Shown piece after piece: positions 33,839 through 43,506 of a DNA stretch of 64,000 nt. Source of the stretch: Compostibacillus humi (GTDB taxonomy: Bacteria > Bacillota > Bacilli > Bacillales > Amphibacillaceae); contig NZ_BMEV01000001.1 of assembly GCF_014637175.1 (NCBI RefSeq), positions 1 to 64,000 on the forward strand. The letters are read 5' to 3'. Both the position numbers and the translations under genes were made by a program. The first letter of the stretch is position 1. Every line of letters starts with the position of its first letter. Below the pieces are notes generated by a model. The model had not been told where the DNA came from, ran no database searches, and worked only from the letters and a program-made list of their open reading frames with translations.

Positions 33839-34615
33839 TTACCTCGGTGAACTTGCAGCTTCCGTATAACCTAATTCCGCCCAAATTTTTTCAACCGTTT
33901 TCCTCAAATTATTTAATATGAATTGTTCTCGCTTTTCCGTATAATACACATCAGGAATACTTACCCCCAGTGCAGCAATCATTTTTCCTTCATAATCGTA
34001 AATTGGATAGGACATTCCTACCGTTGCTTTAAAATGTTCGGAATAACTGACGGAGTAACCTTTTTCCCTTATTTTCTTTACTTCTTCGATGATTCTCTCT
34101 TTATCCGTCAAAGTATTCGGCGTAAACCTTTTTAGCTCAACCTTGTTTAAATACTCTTCCAATTCTTCATCATTCAAGCTCGATAACAATAATTTCGGAG
34201 CAGATCCGGCATACAATGGAGACCTGGCACCAACTTTTACTACGAGTCTAACTGGCTTGGAACTGTCGACAGTCTCTACATATACTGCCTCTTCCCCTTC
34301 CATAATGCTTAGATGGACGAGCTCATCTATTTCTTCATTTAATTTTTTCATATGGGGCAAGGCTATTTTCGTATATTCCAGCTGTTCACTAACATATTTC
34401 CCGTACTTTAAAAATTTTAGCGACATGCGGTAAGTTACATCATGACTCGATTTTCTGTCCTTAATCAATAATCCTGCTTCTTCCAGACCGCTAGCCAGAC
34501 GAAATACCGTTGTCTTTGGCATCCCCGCCATTTCCGTTAATTCATTTATCGTCATTACCGGCTTTTCTAAAAAACAATCCAATACATGTATCGCTTTGAC
34601 TAAACTTTTACTCAT
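33839..34615 (-). CDS. IclR-family transcriptional regulator
   Basis: 258 residues. N-terminal winged helix (MSKSLVKAIHVLDCFLEKP ... MAGMPKTTVFRLASGLEEAGLL, 1-55), then the IclR effector domain with LVVKVGARSPLYAGSAPKLLLSSL (~130) and GYSVSYSEHFKATVGMSYPIYDYEGKMIAALGVSIPD (~180-220). Start 34615 chosen for AAAGGGGGATGGTCC; longer in-frame forms have no ribosome site. It lies between the beta-oxidation cluster and the Ldh gene; the palindrome at 43248-43270 is a candidate target. Confidence 0.9.
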   Translation of the reverse strand: MSKSLVKAIHVLDCFLEKPVMTINELTEMAGMPKTTVFRLASGLEEAGLLIKDRKSSHDVTYRMSLKFLKYGKYVSEQLEYTKIALPHMKKLNEEIDELVHLSIMEGEEAVYVETVDSSKPVRLVVKVGARSPLYAGSAPKLLLSSLNDEELEEYLNKVELKRFTPNTLTDKERIIEEVKKIREKGYSVSYSEHFKATVGMSYPIYDYEGKMIAALGVSIPDVYYTEKREQFILNNLRKTVEKIWAELGYTEAASSPR

Positions 34616-34792
34616 GGACCATCCCCCTTTTACGCAATTGCATTTTGTCCTTCGTTTATTGCAAAATCTTTGTTTCAAAATAAATATTACAGCATTAAAC
34701 ATCGTATTCAAGCTTTACATTTGGTTTAACAGGAGGACATAGAGCTTGACTGCATAAGACTACTTGACGATGTGCCGAGTCATTCCTTTTTA

Positions 34793-35980
34793 CTAATCCA
34801 AATATTCGATGATCGTGGAAATTCCCTGACCGCCGCCAATACAAAGAGTAACGAGACCGTATTTCTCTCCTCTGCGTTTCATTTCGTGAAGGAGTTTAGT
34901 CATTAAAATAGCACCTGTGGCACCGATTGGGTGACCAAGGGCAATGGCTCCCCCATTCACATTGACCTTCTCCAAGTCCATTCCGCTTTCACGTATAACA
35001 GCTAGAGCTTGGGCAGCGAAGGCTTCATTTAGCTCGATTAATCCGATATCATCCAGCTTCAATCCTGCCTGTTTCAATGCTTTTTTCGTCGAATCCACTG
35101 GACCAATCCCCATGATTTCCGGTGATACCCCACTTACTGCTTGAGCAATAATTTTTGCTTGCGGCTTTAACCCGTAATATTCCGCCTTTTCTTTGCTCAT
35201 CATAAGCACAGCTGCCGCCCCATCATTTCTGCCGCTGGCATTTCCTGCTGTTACTGTGCCCCCTTCTTTAAAAACTGCCGGAAGGGTTGCCAGTTTTTCC
35301 GGTGAAGTAAGTCTTGGGTGTTCATCAGTATCAAAGGTATACGTTTTTTTCCGTTCTTTTACTTCATATGGAACGATTTCTTCTTTAAACTTCCCTTCTT
35401 TAATGGCGCGATCTGCCAGCACTTGGCTGCGATGGGCAAACTCATCTTGCTCTTGACGGGAAATATGATACTTTTCCGCCAGGTTTTCTGCTGTAAGCCC
35501 CATCGTTAATTCGCCATAAACTTCCCGTGGCTGGGAACCAGGCTGACTCTCGGTATTTGGGTCAAGCAGCATTCCGCTTCCTGCCCGATAACCAAATCTC
35601 ACATTTCTTAAGTAGTACGGAGCTGTACTCATGCTTTCTGTACCCCCTGCAACGATGACATCAGACAAGCCTATTTTGATTTGCATGTCTGCATTATTGA
35701 TTGCCTGCAAACCAGAGCCGCACTGACGATGGACGGTATATCCGGTTACGGTCACCGGCAAACCTGCTCTAAGAGCTGCCAGTCTTGCCACATTGGACTG
35801 ATCCTGACTTTGTTTTGCCTGACCCATAATGACTTCATCAACTTCTACCTCTTTACCATATCGGTTCAGTACTTCCCGAATGACTTTTTCACCCAAAAAG
35901 TCGGAAGTGACATTTTTTAACGAACCGCCCAATTTACCGACTGCCGTTCTTACAGAACCGATAATGTAGGATTCTTTCAT
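34793..35980 (-). CDS. acetyl-CoA C-acetyltransferase (thiolase)
   Basis: 395 residues. Nucleophilic C87 in HRQCGSGLQAIN, MSTAPYYLRN (~117), NEAFAAQALAV (~318), GHPIGATGA (~350) with the catalytic His, and CIGGGQG (~382) with the second Cys: a complete biosynthetic/degradative thiolase. Cleaves acetoacetyl-CoA or a longer 3-oxoacyl-CoA to acetyl-CoA. The TAA/ATG junction overlaps the acyl-CoA dehydrogenase stop by one base, so translation is coupled. Last gene of the TRAP/CoA-transferase operon. Confidence 0.94.
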   Translation of the reverse strand: MKESYIIGSVRTAVGKLGGSLKNVTSDFLGEKVIREVLNRYGKEVEVDEVIMGQAKQSQDQSNVARLAALRAGLPVTVTGYTVHRQCGSGLQAINNADMQIKIGLSDVIVAGGTESMSTAPYYLRNVRFGYRAGSGMLLDPNTESQPGSQPREVYGELTMGLTAENLAEKYHISRQEQDEFAHRSQVLADRAIKEGKFKEEIVPYEVKERKKTYTFDTDEHPRLTSPEKLATLPAVFKEGGTVTAGNASGRNDGAAAVLMMSKEKAEYYGLKPQAKIIAQAVSGVSPEIMGIGPVDSTKKALKQAGLKLDDIGLIELNEAFAAQALAVIRESGMDLEKVNVNGGAIALGHPIGATGAILMTKLLHEMKRRGEKYGLVTLCIGGGQGISTIIEYLD

Positions 35981-37143
35981 TAATAAACACTCCTAGCCTT
36001 TAATTCTCGTTTAAGTTCAGAGGCAATAATATTTTTCTGAATTTCCGAAGTACCTTCATAAATTTTAGTAATGCGTGCATCTCGGTAGTAGCGTTCAATC
36101 GGATAATCTTTCATATAACCGATACCGCCATGAATTTGTACGGCAAGATCTGCTACTTTATTGTAAACTTCTGATCCGAATAATTTTGCAATGGCCGCAT
36201 CTTTTACAACTCGCTTCTTCTGGTCTGTCATCCATGCTACTTTATAGGTCAATGCTTCAAGGGCAGCAATATCTTTTGCAATTTCAGCCAGCATGTGCTG
36301 AACTGCTTGTATTTCCAAAATCGGCTGACCGAATTGCTCCCGCTCAGCCGCATATTCCAGGCAATGTTCTAATAGCCGCTTACAGGAGCCGAGGTTTCTT
36401 GCTGCAAGTCCTGCACGGCCGTTGGCAAGAATTTTCAGGGCATTTACATATCCCATTCCCTCTTCTCCTAGCACATTCGCCGCTGGCACTTCCATATCTT
36501 CAAAAAATAGCTCCGCAGAATGGGAACCACGAAGTCCCATTTTTTCCTCCACATTACCGAGGATAAATCCCGGAAAATCCTTCTCTACAATGAAAGACGT
36601 AATCCCTTTGGCTCCCTTCGATGGATCGGTTACTGCCATGACGGTAAATACATGGGCATCTACGGCATTAGTAATATAATGCTTGGAGCCATTAATGATA
36701 TATTTATCTCCCTTTTTTATAGCGGTAGTTTTCAAGTTTGCGGCATTGGATCCAGCACCAGGCTCAGTAAGAGCAAAGGCGCCAATCCATTCACCGGCAG
36801 CCATTTTTGGCAAATATTTTTCCTTTTGTTCTTCTGTTCCCAACTCGACGATGCCGACCGTTCCAATTCCGGTATGGGCACCAATTAACGTCGTGAAACC
36901 GTTATGAGTCTTTCCTAATTCTTCGTAAATCGCACATTTCCCTACCATATTTAGCCCGAGCCCGCCATATTCTTCCGGAATGGAAAGACTGAAGAGCCCC
37001 ATTTCTTTAGATTTTTCTACAATATGTTCCGGAATTTCATTTTTTTCCTCGATTTCCATTGCTGCCGGTTCTACTTCTTGCCGTACAAATTTCCTTACAT
37101 TTTCCTTTAAAAATTCAATATCTTCGGGTAACTGGAAGTCCAT
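35980..37143 (-). CDS. acyl-CoA dehydrogenase
   Basis: 387 residues, short-chain-type [23 protein letters not shown] (~122), [15 protein letters not shown] (~150), [20 protein letters not shown] (~265), [22 protein letters not shown] (~335) and the canonical catalytic-Glu motif [15 protein letters not shown] (~362). Start ATG 37143 is nested after the enoyl-CoA hydratase stop (GTGGG upstream, weak), implying coupling. First oxidation step for the acid activated by the adjacent type I CoA-transferase. Confidence 0.93.
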   Translation of the reverse strand: MDFQLPEDIEFLKENVRKFVRQEVEPAAMEIEEKNEIPEHIVEKSKEMGLFSLSIPEEYGGLGLNMVGKCAIYEELGKTHNGFTTLIGAHTGIGTVGIVELGTEEQKEKYLPKMAAGEWIGAFALTEPGAGSNAANLKTTAIKKGDKYIINGSKHYITNAVDAHVFTVMAVTDPSKGAKGITSFIVEKDFPGFILGNVEEKMGLRGSHSAELFFEDMEVPAANVLGEEGMGYVNALKILANGRAGLAARNLGSCKRLLEHCLEYAAEREQFGQPILEIQAVQHMLAEIAKDIAALEALTYKVAWMTDQKKRVVKDAAIAKLFGSEVYNKVADLAVQIHGGIGYMKDYPIERYYRDARITKIYEGTSEIQKNIIASELKRELKARSVY

Positions 37144-37156
37144 ATTTACACCCACT

Positions 37157-37939
37157 TCATCTGTTTTTAAATTGAGCTTGTCGCTTTTCCAAGAATGCTA
37201 ATGTACCTTCATATTTATCCTCTGTACTGAAGGCAACCGCCTGAGAAAGCTTCTCCATCCACATGGCTGTATCTTCATCCACGTCATATCCCTTATGCAC
37301 CGCCTGTTTTGCAAGCATGACGGCGACCGGTGCTTTTTTCATGACCCCCTTAATTACTTCCTCCAATTTCTCTTCCAATTCTTCCTCTTCCACATAATAG
37401 GATACGAGACCAATCCGTTCTGCTTCTTTCCCGTCAACAATTTTTCCTGTTAAAATCATGTCCAGTGCCCGGCCTTTCCCAATGATGCGGGAAAGCCGCT
37501 GGGTTCCGCCCGCCCCTGGGATAATTCCGAGGTTCAGCTCTGGCAAACCGAATTTTGCGCCATTCGTTGCAATGCGGATGTCACAGGACATGGCCAATTC
37601 GCACCCACCGCCGAGGGCATATCCTGTGACAACAGCAATGGTCACTTTCGAACAATTTTCGATTTTTTTAAACAGACCTTGCATCCCGGGTACCAATGCT
37701 TCTAACGGTTTTCTTTCGTTCAGCTGCCGTATATCGGCACCGGCTGCAAAAGCTTTTTCACCTGCCCCCTGAATGACGATCACTCGGATGTCATCATTTG
37801 CTTCTGCTGCAAAAATTGCTTGTTCGATTTCCTTAAGCATATTGGCATCGAGGGCGTTTCGCACTTCCGGACGGTCGAGCGTCAGCCAGAAAACGGCATT
37901 TTCGATTTTAACTTTTATGTTTTCATAAGTGTTTGGCAT
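37157..37939 (-). CDS. enoyl-CoA hydratase
   Basis: 260 residues. Oxyanion-hole motif [15 protein letters not shown] (~60) and [19 protein letters not shown] (~103); catalytic Glu segment [22 protein letters not shown] (~125-147) with both Glu typical of true hydratases. Start 37939 has AGGAGGGAGAAC. 10 bp downstream of the 3-hydroxyacyl-CoA dehydrogenase gene; second step of the beta-oxidation set. Confidence 0.94.
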   Translation of the reverse strand: MPNTYENIKVKIENAVFWLTLDRPEVRNALDANMLKEIEQAIFAAEANDDIRVIVIQGAGEKAFAAGADIRQLNERKPLEALVPGMQGLFKKIENCSKVTIAVVTGYALGGGCELAMSCDIRIATNGAKFGLPELNLGIIPGAGGTQRLSRIIGKGRALDMILTGKIVDGKEAERIGLVSYYVEEEELEEKLEEVIKGVMKKAPVAVMLAKQAVHKGYDVDEDTAMWMEKLSQAVAFSTEDKYEGTLAFLEKRQAQFKNR

Positions 37940-37949
37940 GTTCTCCCTC

Positions 37950-38795
37950 CTAATTGTACTCATAAAAGCCCCGGCCTGACTTTCTGCCTAACCGGCCTGC
38001 TTTTACATATTTCACTAAAAGCGGACAAGGACGGTATTTCTCCCCTAATGTTGCATGGAGATATTCCATATTTCTTAAACGGGTATCCAACCCGACAAGA
38101 TCTGCCAACTCTAGTGGCCCCATCGGATGATTAAGTCCGAGTTTCATCGCTTTATCGATGTCTTTCGCCGATGCGACTCCTTCCATCAGGAGATACATCG
38201 CTTCATTGCCAATAAGACAATTCATTCGGGATGTTACAAATCCGGGAAATTCATTTACCTCTACCGTTGTTTTGTTAATTCTTGCTGCAGTTTCATGGAC
38301 AAAGTTCACCGTTGTATCTGACGTTTCTAAGCCTCGAATCACTTCAATAAGTTTCATTTTATGGACCGGATTGAAGAAATGCATCGCAATGACTTTATCA
38401 GGCCTTGACGTTTGTGCTCCGATTTCCGTCGGACTCATAGTTGATGTATTTGTTGCCAGAACCGTTTCCGGCGGACAAATTTCATCCAATTGCTTGAAGA
38501 CATCAATCTTCACATCCATTCTTTCGATGACAGCCTCTACAACCAGCTCTGCTCCTTCTGCCGCCTTTTTTAAATCTGGTTCAAATACAAGATTCTTTTT
38601 TGCAGATTCATAGGCATTGGATTCTAGATACCCTTTTTCCAGACTGCTGTCTAATAATGCATCGATGTCCTCTTTTGCCTTTCGCAAATTTTCCAAACTG
38701 ATATCCTGAACATGTACTTCATATCCGCTGATGGCAAAGGCATATGCAATCCCTTTTCCCATAACTCCTGAACCGACTACCGTCACTTTCCCCAT
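37950..38795 (-). CDS. 3-hydroxyacyl-CoA (3-hydroxybutyryl-CoA) dehydrogenase
   Basis: 281 residues, single-domain-pair form. NAD-binding GSGVMGKGIAYAFA (7-20), catalytic His region IAMHFFNPVHKMKLIEVIRG (~133-152), and the C-terminal NHPMGPLELADLVGLDTRLRNMEYLH. Oxidises 3-hydroxyacyl-CoA to 3-oxoacyl-CoA before thiolysis. Same operon as hydratase, ACAD and thiolase. Confidence 0.94.
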   Translation of the reverse strand: MGKVTVVGSGVMGKGIAYAFAISGYEVHVQDISLENLRKAKEDIDALLDSSLEKGYLESNAYESAKKNLVFEPDLKKAAEGAELVVEAVIERMDVKIDVFKQLDEICPPETVLATNTSTMSPTEIGAQTSRPDKVIAMHFFNPVHKMKLIEVIRGLETSDTTVNFVHETAARINKTTVEVNEFPGFVTSRMNCLIGNEAMYLLMEGVASAKDIDKAMKLGLNHPMGPLELADLVGLDTRLRNMEYLHATLGEKYRPCPLLVKYVKAGRLGRKSGRGFYEYN

Positions 38796-38813
38796 GTTAT
38801 CCTCCTTGGTATT

Positions 38814-40775
38814 CTAAGATTCTGGCAATAAATCTTTGCGAAGATACCGCTGGTTCAAATAGATTCCCGATAAAATTGCAATTCCAATCAAATCTGTCCA
38901 AATTCCTGGAACAATCATTAATAGAGAACCAAATGTTAATATTAACCGCTCATACCAGAAACTATGTCTGAGCAGCCATCCTTCTGCAGCACTCGCAATT
39001 CCCATAATGCCAATAATGGCAGTTATCGTGGCCAGGATAACTTCTAACGGATTGCCCATTAATAGCAGCGCTTCTCCGTATACAAAGATAAACGGAACAA
39101 TGAACGCGGCAATTCCAAGTCTTACTGCTGTTAAACCTGTTTTCATCGGTTCAGAACCGGCAATCCCTGCTGCTGCGAAAGCCGCAAGAGCAACAGGCGG
39201 GGTAATGGCAGACATCGCAGCAAAATAAAATACAAACATATGAGCTGCTAAAGGCGATACCCCAAGTTCAATCAATGCCGGAATTGTCAATGGCACTTGA
39301 ACGATGTAGGCAGCAACGGTTGGCAATCCCATCCCAAGGATAATACTCGTAATCATTGTGAAAATTAATGCGATAATGAGGATTCCGCCAGACATACTTA
39401 TAATGAGACTGCTGAATTGCAATCCAATTCCAGTGAAACCAATAACCCCAATAATCAATCCTGCCGCAGCACATGCTACTGCAGTTTCCAAGGAAGCTCT
39501 TGCACCGAGATCAAGTGCTTTCACCACGGTCTTGAAGTCAAGGCTTGCCACACGGTTAATTAAAGCAACGAAAATGGTAGCCCCGATGGCGAAAAGACCG
39601 GCCCGCATTGGAGATGCTCCGGAAACGAGCATGACAATTATGACAATGAGCGGCACAAAGAAAATATACCCCTTTTTAAAAACATCCGATACCCGTGGCA
39701 GCTCTTCCTTATTTATTCCTCGTAAACCAATTCGTTTTGCCCGAAAATCTACTTGCATAAATAAACTGATATAGAAAAGCAATGCTGGAATTGCTGCCGC
39801 ATAAGCAAGTTCTACATATGGTATCCCTAAATACGTAGCGATAATGAATGCTGCCGCTCCCATAATCGGAGGTGTAATTTGTCCCCCGGATGAAGCAACA
39901 GATTCTACTGCTCCAGCAAAGTGGCTCTTATAGCCTGTCTTTTTCATCAGCGGAATAGTAAAGGCACCGGTTGTAACCGTGTTGGCAACGGCACTTCCGG
40001 AAATCATTCCCATGATTCCGCTCGCGACAACGGCTGTTTTCGCAGGACCTCCACGATATTTCCCCATACCCGCAACGGACAAGTCGATGAAAAATTGACC
40101 CGCACCGGAAACTTCCAAAAATTTCCCGAACAGAATAAACAAGAAGATAAATGTCGCTGAAACTCCTAAAGGTGTACTAAATACGCCTGAAGTTGTATAG
40201 AATAGATGGTCAATAATCCACATCAAATCAAACCCACGGTGACCGAGGGCACCAGGCAAATATTGTCCCCATAACCCATAGAGGAGGAAAAGAATGATAA
40301 TCACTAAAAGCGCCGTACCTACTACTCTTCTCGTTGCTTCCACAAGTACTAAAGCTGCAATGACTCCGATGGCAATTTGTAAAGCTGACAAGTCTTCGAT
40401 GTAGGTCATACGTGATGAGATATCTTGTGCATTTAAAACAAAATAGGCATAGGTACCAGCGGATAACGCAATCAGAATCCAATCATACCAAGGTATAGAA
40501 TCCGATTTAGCGGCCCGGCTTGCTGGCTTATATATGGCAAATACTAAAATCAGCGCAAAACCTAAGTGTGCAGAACGCTGTAAGATTGATTCAAATACTC
40601 CAAACATGGCGGTGTAAAGGTGAAAAAAGGACATAAAAATCGCAATAACAGAAATGATGAGGCCGACCGCGCCTTTCAAGACGCGCAGTCGATTCGCCCT
40701 ATTCCCGTCCTCATCATATTCCGGATGATTGATAGGCTGCATATTTACACTTTCACTCACCTGATTTGATTGCAT
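38814..40775 (-). CDS. second TRAP transporter fused permease (4TM/12TM type)
   Basis: 653 residues, same architecture as the permease at 22393-24411 and clearly paralogous (GMISGSAVANTVTTGAFTIPLMKKTGY; SSGGQITPPIMGAAAFI; GMGLPTVAAYIVQVPLTIPAL). ATG 40775 is taken because AGAGGAG lies 8-9 nt before it and overlaps an upstream GTG. 27 bp after the TAXI receptor gene. It imports the acid degraded by the surrounding beta-oxidation enzymes. Confidence 0.92.
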   Translation of the reverse strand: MQSNQVSESVNMQPINHPEYDEDGNRANRLRVLKGAVGLIISVIAIFMSFFHLYTAMFGVFESILQRSAHLGFALILVFAIYKPASRAAKSDSIPWYDWILIALSAGTYAYFVLNAQDISSRMTYIEDLSALQIAIGVIAALVLVEATRRVVGTALLVIIILFLLYGLWGQYLPGALGHRGFDLMWIIDHLFYTTSGVFSTPLGVSATFIFLFILFGKFLEVSGAGQFFIDLSVAGMGKYRGGPAKTAVVASGIMGMISGSAVANTVTTGAFTIPLMKKTGYKSHFAGAVESVASSGGQITPPIMGAAAFIIATYLGIPYVELAYAAAIPALLFYISLFMQVDFRAKRIGLRGINKEELPRVSDVFKKGYIFFVPLIVIIVMLVSGASPMRAGLFAIGATIFVALINRVASLDFKTVVKALDLGARASLETAVACAAAGLIIGVIGFTGIGLQFSSLIISMSGGILIIALIFTMITSIILGMGLPTVAAYIVQVPLTIPALIELGVSPLAAHMFVFYFAAMSAITPPVALAAFAAAGIAGSEPMKTGLTAVRLGIAAFIVPFIFVYGEALLLMGNPLEVILATITAIIGIMGIASAAEGWLLRHSFWYERLILTFGSLLMIVPGIWTDLIGIAILSGIYLNQRYLRKDLLPES

Positions 40776-40802
40776 GTTTTTCACTCCTCTCGGAATTAAG
40801 AA

Positions 40803-41819
40803 TTATTCCATCACACCAATCTCCTTATAATATCGCTCTGCTCCAGGATGCATTTCACCAGTATTATTCTCAACCGAATACTCGGCATCAAAATCATTCA
40901 ATGTAGAAGAAATCGTACTCCATGCATCATTGTTTTCTACAACCATCTTTGTGAATTCATATACGGCATCTTCCGGCATCGTATCATTATTAACGAGCAG
41001 CACTGTATACGGTGCCACGGTACGGACATCCTCATCCTGATTAGGGTATGTTCCCGCCTCGATCGTGTAAGGAACGTAACCAGGATTTTGTTCATACATT
41101 TGGTCAATGACGTCTTCATCTAAAGAAATAAGTCGAATTCCTACAGTCGTATCCATTTCTTGCCATGTTGCTGCTGGCGCAGCCAAGTTCCCTATCCATG
41201 CATCAATATGTTTGTCCCGTAGCAAGTTCGCTGCTTCTTCCGTTCCTGTATACTCGATTCCATCTAAATCATCGTAAGACATGCCAAGAATATCTAGTAT
41301 TCTTAAAAAGGCTAGTTCTCCGCTGTAGCCGCGAATTCCCGGGCTAACTTTTTTTCCTTTCAAATCTTCTACAGATTGAATATCTGAATCAGCTCTAACG
41401 ATAATTTGAACTGGGTTCGGATACATCGTCGCTACAGTACTAAAGTTATTAATCGGTTCTTCGAATTCACCTGTTCCGTTATTTGCTTCTGAGATTGCTT
41501 CTCCATTCGTAAATGCAATATCAAAAGTTCCGTCACCTAAACCTAAAAGATTTGCTGTCGAACCTCCTTCAACAATCGCCACAGATGAATCGGGAAAAAT
41601 TTCCTTCATTTTGTCACTCATGGCACCGGCAATGGTATACCATACACCACCGACGGTCGCCGCCCCAAAGGTAATCTCAGACGGCACTTCTGTAGGCTCT
41701 CCGCCGCCACTGCCATTACTACTGCCTTCTTCGGTGCTTGCATCATTTGATGATTCCTGGCTGCACGCTGTAAGCGCTACCATCACGGAAATAATTACGA
41801 ATATTATAAATTTTTTCAT
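40803..41819 (-). CDS. second TAXI-family TRAP solute-binding lipoprotein
   Basis: 338 residues. Lipobox VALTACS, Ser/Gly/Glu linker, then ITFGAATVGGVWYTIAGAMSDKMKE; ends MHPGAERYYKEIGVME. Start after AAAAAGGAGGTTTCATA. Partner of the fused permease at 38814-40775; sits 20 bp after the CoA-transferase B gene, so uptake and activation are co-expressed. Confidence 0.93.
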   Translation of the reverse strand: MKKFIIFVIISVMVALTACSQESSNDASTEEGSSNGSGGGEPTEVPSEITFGAATVGGVWYTIAGAMSDKMKEIFPDSSVAIVEGGSTANLLGLGDGTFDIAFTNGEAISEANNGTGEFEEPINNFSTVATMYPNPVQIIVRADSDIQSVEDLKGKKVSPGIRGYSGELAFLRILDILGMSYDDLDGIEYTGTEEAANLLRDKHIDAWIGNLAAPAATWQEMDTTVGIRLISLDEDVIDQMYEQNPGYVPYTIEAGTYPNQDEDVRTVAPYTVLLVNNDTMPEDAVYEFTKMVVENNDAWSTISSTLNDFDAEYSVENNTGEMHPGAERYYKEIGVME

Positions 41820-41839
41820 TATGAAACCTCCTTTTTTAA

Positions 41840-42487
41840 TTAAACCAATGCACCCTGATATGTAAATGGTGCTCCTGTTATTTCCTTTAATTGTTCCAGA
41901 CTTAAATCAGAAAGTTGTTCAACAAGTTCTGTTCCCTGATCGGAAAACTTAAATACAGCATGTTCCGTCACCAATATATTTGCTCTGCCGTTTCCGCTTG
42001 TCGGGAAAGTCAGCTTCTCCACCAGCTTTGGTGTCCCGTCCTTCGCCTGATGCATAGATGCGATAATGATTTTCTTCGCCCCAGCAACTAGATCCATTGC
42101 ACCTCCTACGCCTAAAATATTTTTGCCCGGAATTGCCCAATTAGCAATTTCCCCGTATTGGTCAACTTGAAGTGCTCCCATGACAGCAACATCAATATGA
42201 CCACCCCGTATCATCACAAAGGAATCGGAACTGTCAAAAAGCGATGCACCCGGTTCCATCGAAATCGGATGTTTGCTTGCACTGATTAAATCCATGTTGA
42301 TATCTTTTTCATCCGGCGTTGGTCCCATGCCGAGCAATCCGTTTTCTGACTGTAAATGAACTTTCTTATCTCCAAGGTAATCCGGAATTAACGTGGGAAT
42401 ACCAACACCAAGATTTACAATATCGCCATCAGACAATTCCTCGGCAACACGCTTGGCTATTTTTATCCTAGCTTCCTGGGACAACAT
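41840..42487 (-). CDS. 3-oxoacid-type CoA-transferase, subunit B
   Basis: 215 residues, type I (glutamate) CoA-transferase beta subunit. Catalytic E48 in the SENGLLGMGP motif, GGHIDVAVMGALQVDQYGEIANWAIPGK (~110) and GVGGAMDLVAGAKKI. Transfers CoA from succinyl-CoA or acetyl-CoA to a 3-oxoacid (acetoacetate) or short-chain acid. ATG 42487 has GGAGGGAAGT and overlaps subunit A by 20 nt. Confidence 0.93.
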   Translation of the reverse strand: MLSQEARIKIAKRVAEELSDGDIVNLGVGIPTLIPDYLGDKKVHLQSENGLLGMGPTPDEKDINMDLISASKHPISMEPGASLFDSSDSFVMIRGGHIDVAVMGALQVDQYGEIANWAIPGKNILGVGGAMDLVAGAKKIIIASMHQAKDGTPKLVEKLTFPTSGNGRANILVTEHAVFKFSDQGTELVEQLSDLSLEQLKEITGAPFTYQGALV

Positions 42488-43160
42488 ACTTCCCTCCAAT
42501 CTTTTTATAATCACTTAACACTAAGTAATCGACATAAACGTGAGGTGTAGTAATTTCGTATGGTGATAATTCACCTACTTCCACAATTTCATCGACTTCG
42601 GCAATAACAATTTTACTTGCGGTAGCCATCACCGGGTTAAAGTTACGTCCGGTATGGTCGTAAATCAAATTCCCTAGCGTATCAGCTTTCCAAGCTTTAA
42701 TTAAAGAAACATCGCCTTTAATCGCTCTCTCAAATACGTGCGTTTCTCCGTCAAATTCGCGTTCTTCTTTTCCTTCTGCTAATTTCGTACCAGCAGCAGT
42801 TTTCGTGTAAAAACCCGCAATCCCAGCCCCGCCGCAACGAATACGTTCTGCCAAAGTACCTTGTGGTACCAGTTCAATTTCCAAGTTGCCTTTCGACCAT
42901 TCATAAACAGCATCACGGTTCGATGTAAAATAGGAACCGATTGCTTTCTTCAAGCATCCTTTATGAAGGAGAATGCCAAGTCCTTTATCTTTCTCACCAA
43001 GATTATTACTTACTACAGTTAAATTTTTTTTGCCCAGCGTAGCTAATACATCAATTAAAGTAAACGGAGTGCCTGATAATCCAAAACCGCCGACGAGCAA
43101 CGTGTCGCCATCGTTAATCAGCTTCGACAGATCATTTTTATTAATCAGTTTGTCTGTCAA
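42468..43160 (-). CDS. 3-oxoacid-type CoA-transferase, subunit A
   Basis: About 230 residues. Typical N-terminal INDGDTLLVGGFGLSGTPFTLIDVL, NNLGEKDKGLGILL (~52) and GGAGIAGFYTKTAAGT (~110). The start is uncertain: TTG at 43160 gives the family's normal N-terminus but its GGGGGGAGG site is only 3 nt away; an upstream ATG at 43202 lacks a site and would add unusual residues. First gene of the operon behind the promoter at 43294-43322. Confidence 0.88.
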   Translation of the reverse strand: MTDKLINKNDLSKLINDGDTLLVGGFGLSGTPFTLIDVLATLGKKNLTVVSNNLGEKDKGLGILLHKGCLKKAIGSYFTSNRDAVYEWSKGNLEIELVPQGTLAERIRCGGAGIAGFYTKTAAGTKLAEGKEEREFDGETHVFERAIKGDVSLIKAWKADTLGNLIYDHTGRNFNPVMATASKIVIAEVDEIVEVGELSPYEITTPHVYVDYLVLSDYKKIGGKYVVPGS

Positions 43161-43247
43161 TCTCCTCCCCCCATTCAATCTCAAGTGCTTCGAATGTTGC
43201 ATTACATTTTTAAATAGAAAAACGCCAACTTGCACTTTGACTTAAAC

Positions 43248-43270
43248 ATTATTCCATTTTAAGGAATAAT
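43248..43270. promoter_or_regulatory. palindrome downstream of the CoA-transferase promoter, candidate IclR operator
   Basis: ATTATTCC (43248-43255), 7-bp centre, GGAATAAT (43263-43270): a perfect 8+8 inverted repeat about 18-40 bp downstream of the predicted transcription start. A regulator bound here could act as a roadblock. The IclR protein at 33839-34615 is the obvious candidate but the link is inference. Confidence 0.5.
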
Positions 43271-43293
43271 CATTCAACTTATTGTTAGTTTTC

Positions 43294-43322
43294 ATTATAT
43301 TTAACACACTATTGAATGTCAA
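43294..43322 (-). promoter_or_regulatory. consensus sigma-A promoter of the CoA-transferase/TRAP/beta-oxidation operon
   Basis: On the complement: TTGACA (43317-43322), 17-bp spacer, TATAAT (43294-43299), a perfect consensus. A promoter this strong needs repression, which agrees with the palindrome just downstream. Confidence 0.8.
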
Positions 43323-43455
43323 TAATTTTTAGATAATTACATTTATTCGTTATAGTCTAAAAACATTTTCTATTAAACTTTCGCATACAATAACTTTCAA
43401 ATCATCTAGATCATGTAATGTGGAGTGAAATTTCTTTAACGGCAGTCATAAAAAT

Positions 43456-43486
43456 ACCCTAAATGTCCCATCGGAACATTTAGGGT
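43456..43486 (-). terminator. terminator after glcF
   Basis: ACCCTAAATGT (43456-43466) pairs perfectly with ACATTTAGGGT (43476-43486); on the complement it is followed by ATTTTTATG. Ends the glcD-glcF transcript. Confidence 0.85.
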
Positions 43487-43506
43487 CTGCTAATTTCTAT
43501 ACATTT

